From Ascoidea asiatica (Eukaryota > Ascomycota > Saccharomycetes > Ascoideales > Ascoideaceae), in the NCBI GenBank assembly GCA_001600695.1, contig BCKQ01000004.1, positions 806,001-870,000 of the forward strand: 64,000 nt of DNA. Direction: 5' to 3'. A program made the translations under genes and the position numbers. Below are positions 30,117-40,365 of this stretch, one piece after another. Position 1 is the first letter of the stretch, and the number at the start of each line of letters is the position of its first letter. The notes beneath the pieces were generated by a model. The model made no database searches, was not told the origin of the DNA, and saw only the letters and a list, made by a program, of their open reading frames with translations.

Positions 30117-30497
30117 TATATAATAAATAAATTATCAAAAGGATCAAAACATGAATTATTAATAATTTTATCAAGAATTGTATATTGTTTATCAACAAAT
30201 TTAGCAAATGAACATAAATTATTTATGAATGAATTAAGAAAGAAATATGAATATGAAGAATATATTTTTAATAAAAATGTTGAAGAAAGATCAAGAGAAT
30301 TAAGAAATATTGAGAATTTTAAAATTGATAAAAAAAAAGAAATTTTATATTTAAATGATTTAATAATTCCAAATGGATTAGAAATTTCATATGATGATGA
30401 AACAAGAGATTATTCAGAAGAAATTTTACAAAATATTTTAACTATAGAAGAATGTGATAATATTTATTATTCAATGAATGAAATTGAAATTGAATAG
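27867..30497 (+). CDS. DDC2: DDC2/LCD1, ATRIP-like checkpoint protein
   Basis: 876 residues (S. cerevisiae Ddc2 747). It is the partner of the Mec1/ATR kinase and brings it to RPA-coated DNA. The N-terminus has an acidic cluster followed by 'MLIQATLRP', comparable to the acidic start of yeast Ddc2 that contacts RPA. It is followed by a long coiled coil (residues about 70-145, ELSILRSNFEKNN...KNNEIINLKELVRRLENDNR) and a Lys/Arg patch (SRKLNKKRKI). The rest is an Asn/Leu-rich helical-repeat region, poorly conserved as is usual for ATRIP. It contains an AAT tract encoding about 12 Asn (30081-30116). Assignment rests mainly on the N-terminal layout and length. Confidence 0.7.
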
Positions 30498-30536
30498 GAG
30501 GTAATTGATTAATTAAAGAAGTAATTAAAGAAGTAA

Positions 30537-31514
30537 TTAAAAAATGAATGGAAAAATAATTTTTCTATTTTTTGGATATTTATTACCAAATTCTTTTAAA
30601 TATCTTTTATGTTTTTTAATTGCCCATAAAATCATTTGAATTGAACTAATTAATAAGAAAATAAGTGAGAATAAATTTAAATTAATTAAGAAATAAAAAA
30701 ACCAAGATAAAATTTCAAAGAAATAATTTGGACATGAGATTAAATTAAAACCAAAACCAAATGGAATTTTATGATTTTTTGAACCATCATTTCTTAAAGA
30801 AGATAAATTTAAATGTGTTAAAAAATTTGAAAATTCAGAAAAAAACCAAAATATAATAAATAAAATTAAATAATTTGAATTTATTAAATTATTATTTGTA
30901 TAAAATAAAGTTTTTAATATAAAAAAAGATTTTAAATTTGAATAATTTTGAATTTGAAAATAATTTGGAGAATAATTATAAATGAAAAAAGATAAATTAA
31001 AACCAGATAAGATCCAATAATGAGAAGAATTTTTAAATAAATTTAATAATGGCATTGTACCTAAAGAAAATTTATGTATAAATATAGATTCAAATTCTCT
31101 TTTTAAAAAATGAATAATTATTAAAATAAAAGAAATTGATTGAATTTTAGAAAAATTATTATTTTTATTTAAAAAAAAATAAAAAATTGGATGAATTATT
31201 AATGGACCAAGATATTCTAAAATAAATACAGTTCTCCAATTAATTTGAGGACCTAAATCTTTAATAAATAAAATTATTGAATTTTGAGAATTTTTAATAA
31301 TTTTAAAATTTTGATTATTAATTGAATTATTATAATCTAATGGAATTTGTTTTGCATTTGATGATTCTTTATAAGTTAAACGTAATCTTGTTGGTGAAAT
31401 TTTATTTGCTTTTGCAATTGAATTAACTAAATTTTGAATAGGTTTTTCAGTATCAAAAGAAGAAGCAAATTCTTTAAGATTTCTTGAACGAGGTTTCACA
31501 ATTACAAAAGTCAT
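30537..31514 (-). CDS. TSC13: TSC13, very-long-chain enoyl-CoA reductase
   Basis: 325 residues (S. cerevisiae 310). It catalyses the last step of each very-long-chain fatty acid elongation cycle in the ER. The N-terminus is ubiquitin-like (VIVKPRSRNLKEF...RLRLTY) and leads to the conserved LGPQINWRTVFILEYLGPLI. Membrane segments follow, with FLKREFESIFIHKFSLGTMPL, a family hallmark, and the C-terminal steroid 5-alpha-reductase-like block (IPFGFGFNLISCPNYFFEI...AIKKHKRYLKEFG). It ends in a lysine-bearing tail. It is convergent with DDC2, only 39 bp between the two stops, so the 3' UTRs must overlap. Confidence 0.93.
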   Translation of the reverse strand: MTFVIVKPRSRNLKEFASSFDTEKPIQNLVNSIAKANKISPTRLRLTYKESSNAKQIPLDYNNSINNQNFKIIKNSQNSIILFIKDLGPQINWRTVFILEYLGPLIIHPIFYFFLNKNNNFSKIQSISFILIIIHFLKREFESIFIHKFSLGTMPLLNLFKNSSHYWILSGFNLSFFIYNYSPNYFQIQNYSNLKSFFILKTLFYTNNNLINSNYLILFIIFWFFSEFSNFLTHLNLSSLRNDGSKNHKIPFGFGFNLISCPNYFFEILSWFFYFLINLNLFSLIFLLISSIQMILWAIKKHKRYLKEFGNKYPKNRKIIFPFIF

Positions 31515-32041
31515 TTCTGGTATGATTACTTCGAGATGGATTGATTTAATTGAATTATTACACTAATGATAATAATATTAATTCTTATTTCTTTCTTATT
31601 TCTTTCTTATTTCTTTCTTTATATTACAAACCAGTAAACAGTCAGTAAACAGTCAGTAAACATTCAATAAACATTTTTATTTCATTTCATTGACCATTGA
31701 AAAGCAAAAGAATTTAAAAGAAAATATCAAAATATATTGCGGTCACGTGCGATTATGTAATTACCGACACCAAATACAAGTGAGACCACTTCTGCGGATC
31801 TTCTTCATTTCAAACCCCGGGCGAACAGTTCACAAACACTTTTTCTGCTAGCGAACAGTTAACGAACACCAAACCCGAGGTCAGGTCACGCGACCGGCTC
31901 TGTTTCTGCCGGGTGCTGCCCCGGAACGCCTGTTTCTGCTCTGTTTTCACGAATGAAAAATATCTGACGAGAATCACAAACAAAAAAAAAACAAAGCAAA
32001 AAAAAAGAGGAAAATCGAAGAAGGCAAAACAATTTCAAATC

Positions 32042-32073
<32 letters not shown>

Positions 32074-32216
32074 ACAATATCAATGAAGATAATAATTATA
32101 ATCAATTGATTAAAGAATATATAAACAAATAGCCAATTGATACTTTCATTACTTTGCTGCTTTGATAACTGGACATGGAGATTCATCAGCGATATTTCTA
32201 AAGAGAAAATAATAAT
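31515..32216. promoter_or_regulatory. Divergent promoter TSC13 / PPR gene
   Basis: 702 bp. GC-rich centre 31740-31930 with GGTCACGTGC (31742-31751 region), GAGACCACTTC (31782-31792) and CCGGCTCTG (31894-31902), the same three words, in the same order, as upstream of the SAT4/HRK1-like gene. GCGAACAGTT occurs twice (near 31822 and 31851). A (CAA)10 tract lies at about 32042-32073. Confidence 0.5.
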
Positions 32217-35200
32217 ATGCTACGTTTTTGTTTTTATAAACCTTCATTAAGCAGAATACGATATTTATCATCTACAAATATACCTCTAATCAATAATAAA
32301 AGCAATAATGATTACAATAAATCATCAACTTCTTCTTCTTCCTCGTCATCTTCCTCGTCATCTTCCTCGTCCTCCTCTCCTTTGTCTTCTGAGAATTCAA
32401 ATTCAAATTCAAATTCAAATATAAATTCAAATTCAAATTCAAATATAAATATAAATATAAATTATAATAAAGTTATAAATCATGAAATAATACCAACTAA
32501 TTTATTATTAATAACTCCAATTAATAAAGATCTTAAAATTGATCAATTTTTAAATAATTATTATAAAAATCAATATAATTTAATTAATAATAATTTAAAA
32601 AAAAATGAAATAGAAATTTTATTTAATTTCTTAAATTTAATTAAAAAATTACATAAATTATTACTACTCAAAGAATTAAATAAACAAAAAGTTAAAAATA
32701 TAAATATAGATATTGATAAAGAAATAAATATAAATGTAAATCAATTGAATACAATCTGGAAATTACAATCACAATCACAATCACAATCACAAAATATCTC
32801 ATTGAATTTTAAAAAAAATTTAAATTTATATAATTTATTATTTTTTTGTATTTTAAGAGATACTAAAAATTGGAATTTATTATTAACTTATCTCAATGAT
32901 TTTTCAATTAATACTTTATCAAATAATAACATTAACAATAATATTAACAATAATATTAACAATAATATTAATATATTTTTTATAAAATCTCAATTATTAT
33001 TAAATTTTAATAAATTTATACAATTTGAATCTTTAATTAATTATATTTTAACAACTTTAAATTCAAATTCAAAATTAATTTTTTATAATTCAATATTTTA
33101 TTATATTTTTCAAATTTTACCATATTCTCATAATTATTCTAAAGATTATCTTTTAAATAAATTACAATTCTCTTTAAAACTTTGGTTAACTTTAACTTTA
33201 AATATATTTCCAAATTTTAATTTTAATTTAAATTCAAATTCAAATTCAAATAATTCAAATAAATATAGTAAACCATATTTTTTATTAAAATATATTTTAT
33301 TTCCATATTATAATGAAAAAAATCAAATTTATAAAAATTTAAATATTAATATAATTTTAAAAATTTTACCAATTTTAAAAAATTCAATAGAAAATAAAAT
33401 TTCTCAATCTTCAAATAGATTCTCAAAAATTTTAACATATTTAATTTATTTTTTTAGAAATGAAAATCAATATTATTTAGTTTTAAAATTATGGAATTTT
33501 AAAAAAAAAAATTTAATAATTATTAATAAAAAAGATATTGAAATTATTATGTCAACTTATAATAAAATTTCAAATTTTAATAAAGTTATAAATTTAAAAA
33601 AAAATTATATAAATTTAATTGATTCAAATCATTTTAATAGTTTATTATTTGCTTATGGTAAATTAAATCAATGGAATAATTTACAAAATCAATTTGAATT
33701 ATTTTTTCAACAAGGTAATATTCCAAATGTTTATCAATTTAATACTGTAATGAATTTTTTATCAAATAGAGGTGAATCTCAAGCTGTTGAAAAATTATAT
33801 TTTCAAATGATTGAAAGAGGTTTAAAACCAAATTTAAATACTTTTAATTCTTTAATGAAATCAAATTTAATTTTTGGTGATTATAATAAAGTTTTATATT
33901 GGTCAACAGAATGTGAATATAATAAAATTTCTTTAAATAATATTTCTTATATATTTATTTTTCAATCTTTAGGTAATATGAAAGATATAAAAAATTTAAT
34001 TTATTCATTAGATTTATTAATTTTAAATTATAAAAAAAAAAATTTAAAAATTGATAATAAATTATTCTCAATTATTTTCTCAACTTGTAAAGATTTAAAT
34101 AATCCAAGACTTGCAGAAAAAATTTTTAAAAAATTAATTTTAAATAAAATTAAAATTGATAGTATTTTATTAAGTTCATTAATGAATGTTTATAATGATT
34201 CAAGAGAATTTAAGAATTGTAATTTAATTTTTAAAAAATATTATAAAATTAAAAATTTTAAAATTGGTATTGAAATGATTAATCAATTAATAATTTCAAA
34301 TAGTAAAAATAAAAATTTTAATAAAATTTCTGAAATTTATAAAATTATGAATGATAATAAAATTTCTCCAGATTCTTATTGGTATGCAGTTATGATTGAA
34401 TTTTTTTGTCTTTCAAAAGATTTTAAATCTGCTCAAATGATTATAAATAAATTAATTGAAGAAAAAGAAAAAAGAGATATTGAAATAAGTCAAGAATTAT
34501 CTGAAGAAAATGATAATAATAATAATGATAATGATTTAGAAGAAAATGAGAATGAATTTTTAAAAAATAATGAAATTTATAAAAAAATTGTTAAAATTGA
34601 TAGTATTCATTATGATAAATTAATTTTTGGTTTTATAAATGCAAGTAAATATAAAGAAGCTATAGATACATTTCAAAATATGTTAGATAATGAAATTGAA
34701 CCAAGTTTATTAACTTATAGAATGTTATTAAAAGCTTTAATTAAAAAAAGTATAAGAGATAAAGATAATTTTGAATCTTCAACAATTGTTTTAAAAAATT
34801 TAATAATTGCAAAGAAAAAAAATAAAATTATACCACCAAAAAAAGAATTTACATTTTTATTAAATAGATATATAAATTCAATAAGTCAAATTAATACAAA
34901 AATTTCAAGAGAAATTTTAATTGAATATTTAGAAATTATTGGTATAAAAAATGAAGATTTAAATGATAAAATTGGTAAAAATAATTTAATTTTAAGTAAA
35001 AATTTAAATTTAATTAAAAATTTAATAATAATTTATGGAGAAGAAGAAAATTATTTAAAAGTTGAATATTATTTTAATATTTTTCTTAAATATATTTTTA
35101 AAAGAATTAAAAAAAATTTTAATTATAATTTTGAAAAATTTAAAATTAATAGAAAAAGAATTGATTTAAATCATCGTAAGATTTTTGAAAATATTTTAAA

Positions 35201-36074
35201 ATATAAATTTAAACAAATTTTAAATTTAATTAATAATGAAAATATTTTAAATATTAATAAAATTAAAGAAATTAAAAATTTAATAAAATTAATTTATAAA
35301 TTAAAAAAATATAAATTTCATTTAAATAATAAAAATTATAATGAATTAAGTTTAATTTTAATTTCAAATTTTAAAACATTTAATATTGGAATGAAATTAA
35401 TTAATAAAATTTTAATTAAAGGTACAATAAAAATATTTGAAATTAAAAAAAGAAAATATTTATTAAAATTAAAATATTTTAATATTGATAAAGTTTTAAA
35501 TTCAAGTATATTATTAAAAGAATTAAAATTTGAAATTTTAAAAGAAGAAAAAAAAATTTTAAATGATGTTAAAATTGGAAAATTAAAAAAAGAGAAATTA
35601 ATTAAATTTAAAAGAAAAAATTATTATATTTTTAAACCACAAAATAAAAGAAATTATTTAAAACCAAGTAATTTAAAAATTTTAAAAGATTATATTGAAG
35701 AATATATTAATAAAAAAGTATATATAGATTTGAAATTGAATAATGATGTTATTGAAAATGAAAATGAAAATGAAAATGAAAGTATAAGTTATAATGAAAA
35801 TAAAAATTTTATAAATGAGATTGAGAATAAGATTAAAATGGAAGAAGAAAAAAAATTAAAGATTGAAAATAAACGAAAAGAGATTATTAAAGATTTAAAT
35901 GATAAATATCCATTAATTATGAGACAAATTAATTTACATTTTAATATAAAATTAAGAAATCTTAATAAATTTAAAAGTAATAATAGTTTCAAAGAAGAAG
36001 AAGAATTTTATGATTATGATGATAATAATAATAATAATAGTAATAATAATAAAGATGGTGATTTATATAAATGA
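32217..36074 (+). CDS. Pentatricopeptide-repeat (PPR) protein, probably mitochondrial
   Basis: 1285 residues. The first 15 residues (MLRFCFYKPSLSRIR) are basic and Ser-rich like a mitochondrial presequence, followed by Ser and Asn runs. PPR-type helical pairs are clearest at residues about 490-560 (NVYQFNTVMNFLSNRGESQAVEKLYFQMIERGLKPNLNTFNSLM) and recur to about 890 (SPDSYWYAVMIEFFC; SIHYDKLIFGFINASKYKEAIDTFQNMLDNEIEPS). PPR proteins bind organellar RNA and control its stability or translation. The C-terminal 350 residues are extremely Lys/Asn/Ile-rich. Yeast PPR proteins diverge too fast for me to choose between Pet309, Ccm1, Aep-type or others. Confidence 0.75.
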   Translation: MLRFCFYKPSLSRIRYLSSTNIPLINNKSNNDYNKSSTSSSSSSSSSSSSSSSSPLSSENSNSNSNSNINSNSNSNINININYNKVINHEIIPTNLLLITPINKDLKIDQFLNNYYKNQYNLINNNLKKNEIEILFNFLNLIKKLHKLLLLKELNKQKVKNINIDIDKEININVNQLNTIWKLQSQSQSQSQNISLNFKKNLNLYNLLFFCILRDTKNWNLLLTYLNDFSINTLSNNNINNNINNNINNNINIFFIKSQLLLNFNKFIQFESLINYILTTLNSNSKLIFYNSIFYYIFQILPYSHNYSKDYLLNKLQFSLKLWLTLTLNIFPNFNFNLNSNSNSNNSNKYSKPYFLLKYILFPYYNEKNQIYKNLNINIILKILPILKNSIENKISQSSNRFSKILTYLIYFFRNENQYYLVLKLWNFKKKNLIIINKKDIEIIMSTYNKISNFNKVINLKKNYINLIDSNHFNSLLFAYGKLNQWNNLQNQFELFFQQGNIPNVYQFNTVMNFLSNRGESQAVEKLYFQMIERGLKPNLNTFNSLMKSNLIFGDYNKVLYWSTECEYNKISLNNISYIFIFQSLGNMKDIKNLIYSLDLLILNYKKKNLKIDNKLFSIIFSTCKDLNNPRLAEKIFKKLILNKIKIDSILLSSLMNVYNDSREFKNCNLIFKKYYKIKNFKIGIEMINQLIISNSKNKNFNKISEIYKIMNDNKISPDSYWYAVMIEFFCLSKDFKSAQMIINKLIEEKEKRDIEISQELSEENDNNNNDNDLEENENEFLKNNEIYKKIVKIDSIHYDKLIFGFINASKYKEAIDTFQNMLDNEIEPSLLTYRMLLKALIKKSIRDKDNFESSTIVLKNLIIAKKKNKIIPPKKEFTFLLNRYINSISQINTKISREILIEYLEIIGIKNEDLNDKIGKNNLILSKNLNLIKNLIIIYGEEENYLKVEYYFNIFLKYIFKRIKKNFNYNFEKFKINRKRIDLNHRKIFENILKYKFKQILNLINNENILNINKIKEIKNLIKLIYKLKKYKFHLNNKNYNELSLILISNFKTFNIGMKLINKILIKGTIKIFEIKKRKYLLKLKYFNIDKVLNSSILLKELKFEILKEEKKILNDVKIGKLKKEKLIKFKRKNYYIFKPQNKRNYLKPSNLKILKDYIEEYINKKVYIDLKLNNDVIENENENENESISYNENKNFINEIENKIKMEEEKKLKIENKRKEIIKDLNDKYPLIMRQINLHFNIKLRNLNKFKSNNSFKEEEEFYDYDDNNNNNSNNNKDGDLYK

Positions 36075-37198
36075 TTCATGTAAATATAGTATATAGTTTG
36101 ATATAAAGATATAATTATGATATGATTATGATTGTGATTATATTCTTGATACATTGCTTCAGTGATAGAATGGCTGAAGCACCAAGCATCAAAAGAACTG
36201 AAAGAAAGATTCACAAGCAGCAGAATCTGCAGAATTTGATGAATTTGAATCTGAATTCAAAAGTGGATATTTCAGAGACCAGAACTGTGGAAGGAGTAAA
36301 GAAAAAAAAAAAAAAAGATCCGTAGAAATGGAGCTGTAGAGGCACGTGACGTGAAATCCAGAGCGGCCGTCCTGGTCACGTGCATGTCACCTGCTGCGCC
36401 GAGACCACTTCCCCGGCTCTGCTTCCTTTTCTTCTTTTCTTCTTTTTTTTCTTTTTTTCTCCTTCGACGCCCGGAAAACGTTTGCCATCGCAGCGAGCTT
36501 CAAATGACCTCAGCGCTACGACATTTTGAATTATTGAAATATATTGAAATATATTGAAATATAATCAGATATAATCAAATATTGAAATAAATATATCTTT
36601 ATTTCTTTAATATATCTGAGAATAAAATACAATACAATAAGAATAATAATATAATATAATATAATATAATATAATATATATAATATAATATATATATACC
36701 CTGTATATATATACTGTATATATATATTCAATTAATCAAAAGAATCAAAAGAATCAAAAGAATCAAAAGAATCTTAGCTTCATAATATCATAATATATCT
36801 TACTCTGTGTATATTTCGGTTGAAATAAATATATAAATTCATTGGTTATATTCATTATTTTATTATATTTTATTATATTTTATTATATTTTATTAAATAA
36901 TTTACCTTATTTCATATTAAACTCCACTATTTGTCTCAGTTATTAATTATTAATTAATTTTTATATCCCTTAGTTAAGACTTAAGACTTAATACTTAATA
37001 CTTTATAACCTAATAACTTATTAACTTATTAACTTATTAACTTATTAACTTAATTTATTGTAGATCATTCTCCATATTATTTATTATATTAAAATATATT
37101 ATATATATATCAACAATTTATATATAATATCTAATATCTTATATCCAATATCTTATATCTTATATCTTATATTTAATATATAATATATATAATCAAAT
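36075..37198. promoter_or_regulatory. Intergenic, PPR gene to SAT4/HRK1-like kinase
   Basis: 1124 bp. A GC-rich island at 36330-36500 holds two CACGTG boxes (about 36342 and 36377), then GAGACCACTTC (36401-36411) and CCGGCTCTG (36413-36421). Downstream is AT-only sequence with TATA repeats and perfect short tandems: AATCAAAAG x4 (36734-36773) and TTAACTTA x5 (37013-37052). No gene seen. Confidence 0.5.
36734..36773. repeat. 9-bp tandem AATCAAAAG, about 4 copies
   Basis: Perfect array within the AT-only part of the kinase gene's upstream region. Confidence 0.9.
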
Positions 37199-37993
37199 AT
37201 GGTTGAAATTTCAAATCAAAGATCAAGAAAATTATCAATTTCTAAATTCGGTAAATTATTTAATTCTCATCCAAATTTAATTAATCATCCTCAATTAAAT
37301 GATAAAATTGATAAAAATGATATTAAACAAAAGAAAACATTAATTTCATTATCAAATAAAGATCATTCTCCAATTCATTCTCCAATTCATTCAATAACTA
37401 ATTCACCAATTCATTCAATAACTAATTCACCTAATCAATCACCTTTTCAATCTCCAATATTATCTCCAATTTCAACTACAAAATCAAAATCAAAATCAAA
37501 ATCAAAATCAAAATCAAAATCAAAATCAAAATCAAAATCAAAATCAAAATCAAAATCAATTAAAAATTTAAATAATAATAATAATAAAAATAAAGTTAAA
37601 AATATTATTAATGATAAAAAAACATATCCTAATTTTTCATTAAATTCTTCAAGTGATTCTTCAACAAATTCATTATCTTTAAATACTTCCAATATTAAAA
37701 ATTCATCATCTTCATCACACTCATCATCTTCATCTTCATCATCATCATCTTCTTCTTCTTCTTCTTCTTCTTCTTCTTCATTATCAAATTTAAATTATAA
37801 TCTTAATAATTTTTCTAATTCAAGTCTTCATACAAATCATAATTTAAATCATAATTCAAATCATAATTCAATTATAAATACAATTAATTCAAATAATAGT
37901 TTAAATTCATTAAGAAAAACTTCATTATCTTCAAATAATTCAATTTCTATTAAAAATTCAATAGATAATGAATTAAATAAACAAGAAATTTTC

Positions 37994-38024
<31 letters not shown>

Positions 38025-39400
38025 GTAATGTACATAAATCAAAATCTTTAAAAATTAAATCATTATCATTAAATTCAAATTTAAATTCATCATCATCATC
38101 ATCATCAGTTACAAGACATACTTCACTTGATTTAAAACAAGATGAAAATAAATTACCAAGATTTCAAATATTATCAAATGGTGAACATTTACATCATTTA
38201 CGTAACGCAAAAAGACAAGAAAAATTAGTTTATTTATTTAAAGATTTTTTAGGTAAAAAAAAATTAAGATCTGAAGCTATAAGTGCAGTACCAAATATTT
38301 TATCAAATGTACCTTCAAATATTATTAAAAATAATCAAAATCCTCCAAGTTTATTCTCAACTTTATTATTATCTAATAATAATAATAATAATCAAGGTAA
38401 TAATGAAAATTTATTATCAACAATTAATGAAATTGATTATTCTAAGAATATTAATAATATTAATAATATTAGTAGTAATATAATTAATAGTAAAAGTATA
38501 ATAAATAATTTAGATTCAAGATCATTTGTTGAAAAATATGGTAAATGTCAAGAAGTTATTGGTAAAGGATCATTTGGTACAGTTAGAATTTCACATAAAA
38601 AATTAAATTCAAAAGAAAAAGAAAAAGAAGTTTTATATGCAGTTAAAGAATTTAAAAAAAAACCACAAGAATTAATTGAAGATTATAAAAAAAGATTAGC
38701 ATGTGAATTTTGTATATCATCATCATTACAAAATATTAATATTATTCATACTTTAGATCTTTTACAAGATGCAAAAGGAGATTTTTGTGAAGTTATGGAT
38801 TTTTGTAATGGAGGAGATTTATTTACATTAATTTTATCAGAAAATAAATTAGAATATATTGAAGCAGATTGTTATTTTAAACAATTAATTAAAGGAGTTT
38901 CATATATGCATAATATGGGAGTTTGTCATAGAGATTTAAAACCAGAAAATTTATTATTAACATCAAATGGTAATTTAAAAATTACAGATTTTGGTAATGG
39001 ACAATGTTTTAAATTAGCTTGGGAAAAAAAAGTTCATTTATCAAAAGGTATAAGTGGATCAAATCCATATATTGCTCCAGAAGAATTTTTACAAAATGAA
39101 TATGATCCAAGATTTGTTGATATTTGGTCATGTGGAGTAATTTATATGGCAATGAGAACAGGTAGACAATTATGGAAAATTGCAAAAAATGATGATGAAT
39201 TTTATTTAAAATATTTAAAAGGTAGAAAAGATGAATTTGGTTATGAACCAATTGAAAAAATTAAAAGAGCAAGATGTAGAAATGTAATTTATTCAATTTT
39301 AGATCCAGTACCATCAAGAAGAATAAATGCAAAACAAATTTTAAATTCAGAATGGGGTAGAGAAATTAAATTATGTAAAGCTGCAGAAGGTATTATATGA
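37199..39400 (+). CDS. SAT4/HRK1-like Ser/Thr protein kinase (Hal/Npr1 group)
   Basis: 733 residues. A long Ser/Asn-rich N-terminus carries a (Lys-Ser)n run from AAATCA units (37481-37558) and a poly-Ser block. The kinase domain starts near residue 447: GKGSFGTV (from 455), AVKEF lysine, HRDLKPEN (577-584), DFGNGQCF, then APEE and DIWSCGVIYMAMRTGRQLW. The DFGNGxCF and GRQLW variants are typical of yeast Sat4/Hal4 and Hrk1, kinases that stabilise plasma-membrane transporters such as Trk1 and Pma1. The block LHHLRNAKRQEKL before the kinase domain is also shared by this group. I cannot separate SAT4 from HRK1. Confidence 0.88.
37481..37558 (+). repeat. AAATCA hexamer array coding (Lys-Ser)n
   Basis: About 13 perfect units inside the SAT4/HRK1-like gene; the same hexamer in a different frame codes Gln-Asn in the BTB gene. 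Confidence 0.93.
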
Positions 39401-39450
39401 TATAAATTTTGAATTAAAATAATTAATTATATTATAATATTATATTATAT

Positions 39451-39496
39451 TACTACTATTACTACTATTACTACTATTACTACTATTACTACTATT
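39451..39496. repeat. 9-bp tandem ACTACTATT, about 5 copies
   Basis: Perfect array 50 bp downstream of the kinase stop codon. Confidence 0.9.
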
Positions 39497-40048
39497 TTTT
39501 ATATCTTCAATGTTTCCCATGTTTTTTATATTTTTTCTTCTTATCTTCTTTTTTTAAAATTTCTAAAATTTGTTATTTATTTATTTATTTTTATTTTCAT
39601 AATTAGATCTTTTTTTTTCTTTTAGATATCTTAAAATTCACCACTCATACACTGTTAATAATATATAAAATAAAATAATACACAATTCAGGTTTTTTTTC
39701 TAAGTGTGTTTCTTCTGATTCTTCTGCTTCTTGTGATTCTTCTTCTGCTTCTTGTGGTTCTTGAAATACTTAACTGTTTATGGTAGTTAAATGGAATAAT
39801 GTGTGCATTATGCGGTGTGAGTACTTTCGCGTTGACTAAGCACTGACTCAGCACTGGTTACGTAACGGATTACTAATCACACCCACGCCCCTGGTTCCCT
39901 TTGTGTACCTCTCTGCACCCTCTGCCTCTGTCTGCCTCCCTCTGCCTCCCTTCGCCTCTCTTCGCCTCCTCCCACTCTGCTCACGTGCCCTCTTTTCTCT
40001 CTCTTCTCTTCTCTCTTCTCTCTTACCACTGAACCATCTCTTCTCTTC

Positions 40049-40106
40049 AGTACTGTGATAATAATAATAATAATAACAATAATAATAATAATAATAATAA
40101 TAATAT
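40049..40106. repeat. (ATA)n microsatellite with one interruption
   Basis: About 18 units broken once by AAC, upstream of TOP1. Confidence 0.9.
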
Positions 40107-40365
40107 TTATTCAAAGTGAATATAAATACAAATAGTAAATAAATAAGCAATAAAAATACTTAATAGAAAATTATATAAAATTTTTTTTTTTTTTTTCTCA
40201 TCTTTCATTCTATATAATTTTACCTTATTATTATATATTTATTCATTTATTTATTCATTTAATCTTTATTCTTTTTCATCTCTTCATCTCTTCATATTTT
40301 ACAATTCATATCTAACATTTCATATTTCATATTTCATATTTCATATTAATTACATTTAATTAATA

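Larger units (their letters stand above)
39401..40365. promoter_or_regulatory. Intergenic, kinase gene to TOP1
   Basis: 965 bp. ACTACTATT x5 (39451-39496). CACACCCACGCCCC at 39878-39891 resembles a Rap1 site. From 39890 to 40040 there is a long pyrimidine tract with repeated CTCTGCCTCC-like words and a CACGTG at about 39984. An (ATA)n tract lies at 40049-40106. No gene seen. Confidence 0.5.

Noticed and set aside
36351-36557. 68-codon plus-strand ORF in the kinase promoter
   Set aside because: No start context or homology; it spans the GC-rich regulatory island.
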